A stretch of 5,423 nucleotides of DNA, taken from NCBI GenBank assembly GCA_038230975.1, contig JBBRMF010000328.1, forward strand, positions 1 to 5,423, written 5' to 3'. Origin of the DNA: JANXVV01 sp038230975 (GTDB taxonomy: Bacteria > Planctomycetota > Phycisphaerae > Tepidisphaerales > Tepidisphaeraceae). Shown here in pieces: positions 1-4,971 of this stretch. The position numbers were made by a program, and so were the translations under genes. Positions within the stretch are counted from its first letter, which is position 1; each line of letters opens with the position of its first letter. The notes below the pieces were generated by a model. It had not been told where the DNA came from, did not search any database, and saw only the letters and a program-made list of their open reading frames with translations.

Positions 1-299
1 ATCGCACGAAGACCAGCGGGGCCGAGTGCATCAAGCTTAAAGGTGGTGCGGGTTGGGCGGTTGGCCTCACAATCGCCGAAGTGATTCATGTGATCACGCT
101 GAATCAGCCGCAGATTTTACCGGTTTCGACGCAACTTAATGATGAATATGGAATACGAGGTACCTGCACGAGTTTGCCGACGTTGCTGGGCCGAAACGGT
201 GTGTTGAAGCGATTTGAAGTGGAACTCTGGCCGCGAGAACAAAGCGGAATTGTCGCGGGGGCCAAGCAGTTGGATCAGACTTATTCGCAGATCAAGTAG
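1..299 (+). CDS. ldh: L-lactate/malate dehydrogenase family protein, C-terminal part (5' end outside window)
   Basis: The reading frame is open from the first base to the TAG at 297-299 and gives about 98 residues. They match the C-terminal catalytic half of NAD-dependent LDH-type 2-hydroxyacid dehydrogenases: an IKLKGG..WAVGL helix start, then ILPVSTQL, EYGIR and LLGRNGV, with a final amphipathic helix ending QTYSQIK. The order and spacing resemble human LDHA (IKLKGYTSWAIGL, HPVSTMI, LYGI, ILGQNG). The family interconverts a 2-oxoacid and an L-2-hydroxyacid in the cytoplasm, usually pyruvate/lactate or oxaloacetate/malate. The Thr normally at position 246 (KGxT) is Ala here (48-50), as in LDH-like malate dehydrogenases, so the substrate is uncertain. 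The Gln/Arg102 loop and catalytic His lie outside the window. The ATG at 81 is internal, because the homologous sequence continues upstream of it. It is probably the first gene seen of the plus-strand set; the next gene starts 45 bp downstream. Confidence 0.9.
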   Translation, partial: RTKTSGAECIKLKGGAGWAVGLTIAEVIHVITLNQPQILPVSTQLNDEYGIRGTCTSLPTLLGRNGVLKRFEVELWPREQSGIVAGAKQLDQTYSQIK

Positions 300-344
300 G
301 TTCCGCTGTGCGAAACGATCGCGCAAGACGTGAGGCTGAACTAA

Positions 345-674
345 ATGCCGTTTAGAATCCGAATAGAGACCGAACGCGGCGGGAGCGCTCCGCACGACGG
401 CGTGCATTTGTCGGAAAAGGCATTTCACATTCGCGGACTCCTCGATCGCGCCGAATCAATGGATCGGAAGGTGATACTCCTGCGTTACTTGGATGACTAC
501 GGCGATACAACGTTCAACTGGCTTCAGCGCCCCGATCTCATAAACGACATTTCGGTACTCGAAGGCGTCGCGCTGATGCTTGAGGAGAAGGAGCTATTGC
601 GGCAACTCCGATATCTGATCGCGAAATGGGAATCACTCTGTCCGAACGACTATCTAAAGTTCTATGGTGACTAG
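345..674 (+). CDS. conserved-type small hypothetical protein, 109 aa
   Basis: I cannot assign a function. The product is soluble and charged, with no signal peptide or membrane segment. The N-terminus (residues 1-30) looks like a short beta-rich stretch. Residues 42-60 contain ILLRYLDDYGDTTFNWLQ, and the rest (65-98) is predicted helical and rich in Leu/Glu/Arg, ending YLKFYGD. From memory, the YGDT.FN.LQ and YLKF.GD motifs recur in short uncharacterised proteins of planctomycetes and other bacteria, so this looks like a real gene rather than a chance frame. The ATG is preceded by GAGG (332-335) at 9-nt spacing, the only convincing Shine-Dalgarno match in the window. The gene lies 45 bp after the dehydrogenase and 22 bp before the aldolase-like gene, which suggests co-transcription. 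An immunity-like or small regulatory role is possible but unsupported. Confidence 0.7.
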   Translation: MPFRIRIETERGGSAPHDGVHLSEKAFHIRGLLDRAESMDRKVILLRYLDDYGDTTFNWLQRPDLINDISVLEGVALMLEEKELLRQLRYLIAKWESLCPNDYLKFYGD

Positions 675-696
675 GCATCACACCGCGAATTATCCA

Positions 697-1833
697 ATGA
701 AATCCCTCGACCAAAAACTCGCCAACCTCCGCGCCAACCCCGGCAGCGCCAAAGATTTCATTCTCGCCGATGCTAAAGACGCCGACATGGCTGCGGGTCT
801 GGCGGCGACGGGGACGGATGTGCTAAGCGGCAAGCCGCGATCTCTGGCGGAGTATCGCGATCAGATGCGGGCGGTGCTGAAACAAGGTTTGGTCGACATA
901 CTTCTCATGTCCGCCAGCACCAGTGAACTGCTGACGATCACGGAAAAACGGTTCGAAAATTCCCACGTCACCCCCGCCGTCCGCGCGAATGATACGACCG
1001 ACATCCACCTGATGGCCGGCGGCACTTACGCCGCCGAACCTTCCCGCCCCTTTCGCACCGCCACGATCGAGCAGATGCAAAGCGGCAAGGTGAATCCCGC
1101 CGAACATGAGCGAAAGCTCGGCGCCGATCTTGGGTTGTATTCGATCACGCCGAACAACAATCTCGCGTTCGATTACGTCACGCTGGAAGCCTACAAACAA
1201 TTTCGAATCGAAGCCGAAACGAAAGGTTTTCGGCATTTTCTGGAAGTCTTCGACCCCAACGCCTGCGGCTCACAATGCCCGGCGGATCTTGGTCGATTCA
1301 TTAACGACCTGATCGTCCGCACGCTCGCCGGTGTCCCGCAAGCCGGGCGACCGGTGTTTTTCAAAATCGCCTATCATGGCCCCAAGGCGATGGAAGACCT
1401 CGTGAGCTATGATCCGACTCTGGTGGTCGGCATTCTCGGTGGATCAAGCGGCACGACACACGATGCGTTCAAACTGCTTGAAGACGCGAAAAAGTACGGA
1501 GCCCGGGCGGCACTGTTTGGCCGCAAGATCAATAATAGTGAACATCAGCTTTCGTTCGTCACGTATCTCCGCGCGATCGCCGACGGAAAAATTGCAGCCA
1601 GCGAAGCGGTAAAAGCCTACCACGGCGATTTGGAAAAGCTCAAGATCAAACCGTATCGCGCACTGAAGGAGGATTCGGAACTGACGATCAATGTTTCGAG
1701 TTACAGCGGAACGACACCCGCGGTGAAATCCGCGGTAATTGCAAAGCCGGATTTCAAAACGATGACCGCATCCGAAAAGGTTGCGTATTCTCGCCAGAAA
1801 ATCAAAGCGGATTTACGACGAGTGATTGATTGA
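697..1833 (+). CDS. TIM-barrel class I aldolase-like protein, 378 aa
   Basis: The sequence suggests a (beta/alpha)8 barrel related to DeoC/FbaB/LacD-type class I aldolases; the exact substrate is unknown. Visible features (numbered from the ATG at 697): an early FILADAKDADM strand and loop (21-31); VDILLMSAST (66-75); LEVFDPNACGSQCP (182-195); VFFKIAYHGPK (220-230), whose Lys223 is the best candidate Schiff-base lysine; VVGILGGSSGTTHD (243-256), a phosphate-binding-like glycine loop; and AALFGRKINNSEHQ (271-284), resembling the last-strand GR motif of archaeal-type class I aldolases. The last ~60 residues run beyond the barrel. The ATG at 697 is preferred over the in-frame ATG at 664, which would add 11 unpromising residues (MVTRHHTANYP) and overlap the upstream gene by 11 nt. 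Neither start has a Shine-Dalgarno. The context (dehydrogenase, DeoR repressor, LutABC) fits a sugar or sugar-phosphate catabolic step. An enzymatically degenerate barrel is the alternative. Confidence 0.75.
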   Translation: MKSLDQKLANLRANPGSAKDFILADAKDADMAAGLAATGTDVLSGKPRSLAEYRDQMRAVLKQGLVDILLMSASTSELLTITEKRFENSHVTPAVRANDTTDIHLMAGGTYAAEPSRPFRTATIEQMQSGKVNPAEHERKLGADLGLYSITPNNNLAFDYVTLEAYKQFRIEAETKGFRHFLEVFDPNACGSQCPADLGRFINDLIVRTLAGVPQAGRPVFFKIAYHGPKAMEDLVSYDPTLVVGILGGSSGTTHDAFKLLEDAKKYGARAALFGRKINNSEHQLSFVTYLRAIADGKIAASEAVKAYHGDLEKLKIKPYRALKEDSELTINVSSYSGTTPAVKSAVIAKPDFKTMTASEKVAYSRQKIKADLRRVID

Positions 1834-1838
1834 TTTTC

Positions 1839-1922
1839 GTAGGGTCCGCTTCAGCGGACGGAATCGTCGAGCAATGAAAGCCATTCGTCGGGAATAATTC
1901 CGTCCGCTAAAGCGGACCCTAC
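1839..1922. repeat. REPIN-type inverted REP pair, copy 1 (84 bp)
   Basis: Two 26-bp arms (1839-1864 and 1897-1922) are inverted copies of each other with a single mismatch (C at 1852). They are separated by a 32-bp core. Each arm starts at its outer end with GTAG and contains a hairpin, GTCCGC/GCGGAC, with a 4-nt loop (TTCA in the left arm; TTTA in the right arm read inward). A GTAG tetranucleotide followed by a palindrome is the hallmark of REP sequences moved by RAYT (REP-associated Y1 tyrosine transposase) proteins, and an inverted pair is a REPIN. The element begins 5 bp after the aldolase-like stop and ends 8 bp before the deoR ATG. It occupies the position where a Shine-Dalgarno would normally lie. 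There is no U-tract after the hairpins, so a Rho-independent terminator is unlikely. Confidence 0.87.
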
Positions 1923-1930
1923 AAAACACG

Positions 1931-2701
1931 ATGCTCATCGCCGAACGACAAACTCGCCTGAAAGAATTGCTCTCGCGGCGGGGCATGAGCGACCTCGACA
2001 CGATCGCGGCGGAACTGCAGGTGTCTCATTCCACCGTCCGTCGTGATGTGGAAATGCTCGAACAATCCGGCCATGTCCGTCGCACGCATGGCGGCGTCAT
2101 CTGGGTCGGCGACAAGGTAAACACCGGCACGCGGCCTTACGCATTCGATCAGCGGATGGGCTATCAGCACGATGCCAAACGCCAAATCGCCAAAGCCGCG
2201 CGCGGTCTGGTGCAAGACGGCGACACCGTGCTGATCGACGGCGGCACCACCACCTTCTACCTTGCCCAGGAATTGCTCGGCCAACCGATGCAGCTCGTCA
2301 CCAACTCACTGCCGATCGCCAATCTTTTTCTGAACGACGAAAATGTCGAGCTCATTCTCGCTGGCGGATTAATGTACCCGCGTTATGGCGTGCTGCTTGG
2401 CCCGATGGCGGAAAACGTACTGAGCACCATCCACACGCGCACCATGTTTCTCAGCGTCGCCGGTGTTTTTGAAGGCTCACTCTACAATCAAAATCTTCTG
2501 CTCGTTCAAACCGAGCAACGGATGATGCAGCAGTCGCAGCAGGTGGTCTTGCTGGCCGACTCCGGAAAGTTTGGGCAGCAGGCACTGGCGAAACTCTGCC
2601 AGCTTGAAGAGATTGATGTGGTCGTCAGCGATGCCGGTTTGTCGGCCGAGCATCGCGAAGCGGTGAAGCGGGCGGGATGTGAATTGATCGTGGCCAAGTA
2701 G
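1931..2701 (+). CDS. DeoR/GlpR-family transcriptional repressor, 256 aa
   Basis: A full-length DeoR-family regulator at the family's usual ~250 residues. The N-terminal winged helix-turn-helix spans about residues 4-57: AERQTRLKELL, then IAAELQVSHSTVRRDVEML, with recognition helix near STVRRD (34-39) and wing VRRTHGG (49-55). The C-terminal DeoRC sensor domain (about 75-235) shows DGGTTT (103-108), VTNSLPIA (123-130), LAGG (143-146) and LADSGKFG (208-215). These features bind phosphorylated sugar-type effectors in characterised members. The start at 1931 fits the canonical N-terminus, and the next Met (residue 19) would remove helix 1. There is no Shine-Dalgarno; the leader between the REPIN and the ATG is AAAACACG. 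The gene is the last of the plus-strand set and is convergent with lutC. It is likely to control this locus (inference); DeoR-type RhaR of Rhizobium is a precedent for deoxysugar control. The effector and operator cannot be read from the sequence. Confidence 0.95.
   Translation: MLIAERQTRLKELLSRRGMSDLDTIAAELQVSHSTVRRDVEMLEQSGHVRRTHGGVIWVGDKVNTGTRPYAFDQRMGYQHDAKRQIAKAARGLVQDGDTVLIDGGTTTFYLAQELLGQPMQLVTNSLPIANLFLNDENVELILAGGLMYPRYGVLLGPMAENVLSTIHTRTMFLSVAGVFEGSLYNQNLLLVQTEQRMMQQSQQVVLLADSGKFGQQALAKLCQLEEIDVVVSDAGLSAEHREAVKRAGCELIVAK
2628..2656. other. hairpin-forming inverted repeat in the 3' end of deoR
   Basis: GCGATGCCGG (2628-2637) can pair with CCG-A-GCATCGC (2646-2656), giving about 10 bp interrupted by one bulged A, with an 8-nt loop. 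It lies inside deoR, 45-73 nt before its stop. On the opposite strand it lies about 48-76 nt past the lutC stop. No T-tract follows on either strand, so it is not a classical Rho-independent terminator. It could still be a pause or end-protection structure for the convergent lutC transcript, or a by-product of the coding sequence. Confidence 0.3.
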
Positions 2702-2703
2702 TT

Positions 2704-3360
2704 TTATTGAAGCACATACAACTGCACCTGACACGGCCCATGCACCCCCACCACCAGATTCATTTCAATATCCGAAGTTTTGGAAGGACCGGTGATGAAG
2801 GTAATATTGCCTGAATCGCCGTCTTTGGCGAGGCGATCGAACACATCGACCAGATCGCCTAGAAAATTGCGCGGCTCCAGAATCGCGACGTGGATCGGGG
2901 GGACCAGTGACAGCGATCGACCATGATTGGCCGAGGCGCGAATGATGAGGCTGCCGGTTTCGGCGCAGGCATAGGTGACATCCGTTACGCCGCAATCGTA
3001 ATCGTACAGTTCGTCCAGCGTGATCTGATTCCAACGTTTTGCTTCAAACCCGGCGTCGATCAAATGCTTCAGGACATCAAGGCCGTCGAGTAATTTTGAA
3101 ACGGGCAAGGCGATTTTCTTACAGTCGTGTTCGCGTAGGAACTGGATGAGATGGCCCATCAGATCTTCGACGTTGCAGGCGTGGACATGCATTTTATTTT
3201 CTTCGGCGCGCCTGGCGAAGAGTTCGGGCAAGCCGATGTCGCTGTGGACGAGGCGGGTGAGCGGTTCGGAGATGGTCGGCGGGACCGGTGGCTCGAGCAG
3301 AGGGCCGGTGCGGCCGAGGGCGGTGGACACTTTATCTAAGACAGTGGCGTGGTCGTTCAT
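2704..3360 (-). CDS. lutC: LutC, LUD-domain subunit of the L-lactate oxidation complex, 218 aa
   Basis: A LutC/YkgG-family protein of normal length (about 200-240 aa). The LUD-domain motifs appear in order: CGVTDVTYACAETGSLII (123-140), GRSLSLVPPIHV (147-158), ITGPSKTSDIE (189-199) and VVGVHGP (203-209). The N-terminal ~50 residues are a variable extension. In Bacillus subtilis LutA, LutB and LutC are together required for growth on L-lactate, which is oxidised to pyruvate in the cytoplasm; LutC carries no cysteine cluster. The start at 3360 has no Shine-Dalgarno and sits behind an A-rich leader (AAAAAAACT on the minus strand) directly after REPIN copy 2. The gene is the third of lutABC, 104 bp downstream of lutB, an unusually wide gap filled by the repeat. 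Its stop is 2 bp from the convergent deoR stop. Confidence 0.95.
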   Translation of the reverse strand: MNDHATVLDKVSTALGRTGPLLEPPVPPTISEPLTRLVHSDIGLPELFARRAEENKMHVHACNVEDLMGHLIQFLREHDCKKIALPVSKLLDGLDVLKHLIDAGFEAKRWNQITLDELYDYDCGVTDVTYACAETGSLIIRASANHGRSLSLVPPIHVAILEPRNFLGDLVDVFDRLAKDGDSGNITFITGPSKTSDIEMNLVVGVHGPCQVQLYVLQ

Positions 3361-3369
3361 AGTTTTTTT

Positions 3370-3454
3370 GTAGGGTCCGCTTTAGCGGACGGAACTTTTC
3401 GCATTGGGAAGATTTTCAATTCTCTACGATTCCGTCCGCTAAAGCGGACCCTAC
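3370..3454. repeat. REPIN-type inverted REP pair, copy 2 (85 bp)
   Basis: Perfect 25-bp inverted arms (3370-3394 and 3430-3454) flank a 35-bp core. Each arm begins at its outer end with GTAG and holds the GTCCGC/GCGGAC hairpin with a TTTA loop, identical to the right arm of copy 1. The element sits between lutB and lutC, starting 10 bp after the lutB stop and ending 9 bp before the lutC ATG. Read on the minus (coding) strand, the start of its core resembles that of copy 1 read on plus. Over the 27 positions beginning GGAATCGT, about 20 are identical. The two elements are therefore homologous and inverted relative to each other on the chromosome. Confidence 0.88.
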
Positions 3455-3464
3455 GAAGAAAATC

Positions 3465-4928
3465 CTAGTGTCTGTTCTTCCACATTTCATGGAACGTATG
3501 TTTTGCCGGTGCGGGCATGTCGCGGATTTGGGTCCAACCGTTTCCGGGAAACGGGACATTATTGACCCATCCGGTTTTCTTGGCACGACGGCGGAGTTCA
3601 AATTTTTGAAGCGCGTTGATCAGGCCGTATAGGTAAGGGCTTTTGAGCGCCCAGGCCCACACCCGATAGATCGCCCGCTCAAAGGGGCCATTCAAATGCT
3701 GCGTGACGATATCCTTCCGCATGTTGACCAGGTGCTTGGGGATATTGATTTTGACGGGGCACGCTTCGTAACACGCGCCGCAAAGGCTGCTGGCCTGCGG
3801 GAGATCTTTGAAATTTCCAAGGCCCTGGAATAACGGTGTGATGAGTGCGCCGATCGGGCCCGGGTAAACGCTACCGTACGCGTGGCCGCCGATCTTGCGG
3901 TAGATCGGGCAGGCATTCAGGCAGGCACCGCAGCGAATGCAGCGGAGCGTTTCGCGATATTCGCTGCCCAGAATTTCGGTACGGCCGTTATCGAGAAAGA
4001 CGATGTGGAACTCTTCGGGCCCATCCTTTTCACCGGCTTTTCGTGGGCCACCGAAGAGGCTCGTGTAGACCGTAAAGGGTTGACCGGTGGCACTTCGGGC
4101 GAGCAATTTAAGCATCACGGCCAGGTCGGCCAATCGCGGCACGAGTTTTTCGATTCCGATGAGACTCACGAGCACGCGCGGCGTCGTGACGCTCTGCCGG
4201 GCATTGCCCTCATTTTCAACCACGCACACTTGCCCGGTTTCGGCCACCACAAAATTCGCACCGGTCATGCCGAAGTCGGCCCGCCGAAATTTGTCCCGCA
4301 GATATTTCCGCGCCTGTTTCGTCAGTTTTTCCGGATCATCCGTGTATGGCGTGCCAAAATACTCACTGAAGCTCTTCCCAATCGACGCGCGATCCTTATG
4401 CACGATCGGCGACACCAGATGGCTCGGTTTGTCGTGATCAATCTGCACGATGAACTCGCCCAGGTCGGTCTCGACGACATCCATGCCCCGGGCCTCCAAA
4501 GCGTGAGCCAACTCAATTTCTTCGCTCACCATCGATTTGCTTTTGATACAGCTTTTGCAGTTTGCACGATCGATGATGTCGAAAATCATCTGCTTGGCTT
4601 CTTCACCGGTCCGCGCAAAGTGGACATGGCCGCCATTGCGCTCGACGGCCTGCTTGGTTTGGACGAGGTAATAATCCAGGTAGTCGAGCGTGTGACCCTT
4701 TATATCTCCGGCGAGAGTGCGGAGGCCGTCGGCATCAGGCAGAGCCAGCAGGGCAAGTTGCCGGCCGGTGTATTGTCGCATCACCGCGCTGTTGATGGCG
4801 GTTTTCAGCCGTTCATCACCGGCGGCCTTGATGCTGATCGAATGGAAATCAAATTTCGAAGCCTTTGCCTCGTTGAGAAAATCCTGCGTGTGAGGGTCGA
4901 TCGACTGATGCTCAAGCGTGGAAGCCAT
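3465..4928 (-). CDS. lutB: LutB, iron-sulfur subunit of the L-lactate oxidation complex, 487 aa
   Basis: A LutB/YkgF-family protein of full length (family about 470-490 aa). The N-terminal two thirds is a LUD-like domain with IKGHTLDYLDYYL (76-88), GGHVHFA (99-105), KSKSMVSEEIEL (129-140), DFGMTGANFVVAETG (218-232), ENEGNARQSVTTP (238-250) and YTSLFGGPRK (288-297). A ferredoxin-like domain follows, with CIRCGACLNACP (330-341) and CGACYEACP (383-391), seven Cys expected to help hold two [4Fe-4S] clusters. A basic C-terminal tail follows. It is thought to carry electrons during L-lactate oxidation to pyruvate with LutA and LutC. The ATG at 4928 gives the expected N-terminus; no Shine-Dalgarno is visible. 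lutA ends 43 bp upstream and lutC starts 104 bp downstream. A long open frame on the opposite strand (about 3882-4952) is a shadow of the codon bias of this gene. Confidence 0.97.
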   Translation of the reverse strand: MASTLEHQSIDPHTQDFLNEAKASKFDFHSISIKAAGDERLKTAINSAVMRQYTGRQLALLALPDADGLRTLAGDIKGHTLDYLDYYLVQTKQAVERNGGHVHFARTGEEAKQMIFDIIDRANCKSCIKSKSMVSEEIELAHALEARGMDVVETDLGEFIVQIDHDKPSHLVSPIVHKDRASIGKSFSEYFGTPYTDDPEKLTKQARKYLRDKFRRADFGMTGANFVVAETGQVCVVENEGNARQSVTTPRVLVSLIGIEKLVPRLADLAVMLKLLARSATGQPFTVYTSLFGGPRKAGEKDGPEEFHIVFLDNGRTEILGSEYRETLRCIRCGACLNACPIYRKIGGHAYGSVYPGPIGALITPLFQGLGNFKDLPQASSLCGACYEACPVKINIPKHLVNMRKDIVTQHLNGPFERAIYRVWAWALKSPYLYGLINALQKFELRRRAKKTGWVNNVPFPGNGWTQIRDMPAPAKHTFHEMWKNRH

Positions 4929-4934
4929 GCCGTG

Positions 4935-4962
4935 ATTGTACGCCGGAATTGAGTCGTGGAAA
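4935..4962 (-). promoter_or_regulatory. possible internal promoter in the lutA-lutB gap (weak)
   Basis: On the minus strand, TTTCCA (4962-4957; 4/6 to the sigma70 -35) and TACAAT (4940-4935; 5/6 to the -10) are separated by 16 nt. Only 6 nt lie between the -10 and the lutB ATG, so transcription from it would be essentially leaderless, which fits the missing Shine-Dalgarno. The same gap also holds a nested inverted repeat (GTGAT 4932-4936 with ATCAC 4971-4975; GCCGG 4942-4946 with CCGGC 4965-4969), so an RNA structure between lutA and lutB is an alternative reading. A chance match cannot be excluded. Confidence 0.25.
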
Positions 4963-4971
4963 GCCCGGCGA

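Noticed and set aside
311..327. Imperfect palindrome around CGATCG (GCGAAACGATCGCGC) upstream of the hypothetical gene as a DeoR operator
   Set aside because: It is short and imperfect, has no second copy near lutABC or deoR, and CGATCG is frequent throughout this sequence.
117..428. Minus-strand 103-codon frame overlapping the dehydrogenase end and the hypothetical gene
   Set aside because: It lies opposite a strongly supported LDH C-terminus and shows no motifs of its own.
664..696. Upstream in-frame ATG for the aldolase-like gene
   Set aside because: The added residues MVTRHHTANYP look untranslated, overlap the preceding gene by 11 nt and have no Shine-Dalgarno; MKSLDQKLANLR is a more natural N-terminus.
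823..1236. A 137-codon minus-strand frame opposite the aldolase-like gene
   Set aside because: It has no recognisable motifs, and the plus-strand gene has coherent strand and loop motifs throughout.
1839..1922. REPIN copy 1 as a Rho-independent terminator of the aldolase-like gene
   Set aside because: The hairpins are followed by CCCTAC and A-runs, not a T-tract, and the gene downstream is co-directional only 8 bp away.
1839..3454. The repeats as a CRISPR array or an insertion sequence
   Set aside because: There are only two dispersed copies about 1.5 kb apart, each an inverted pair with no regular direct-repeat/spacer pattern and no transposase gene.
3882..4952. A 356-codon open frame on the plus strand opposite lutB
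   Set aside because: It is antisense to the unambiguous LutB with its two ferredoxin-type Cys motifs. The translation shows no family motifs and the open frame is explained by codon bias.
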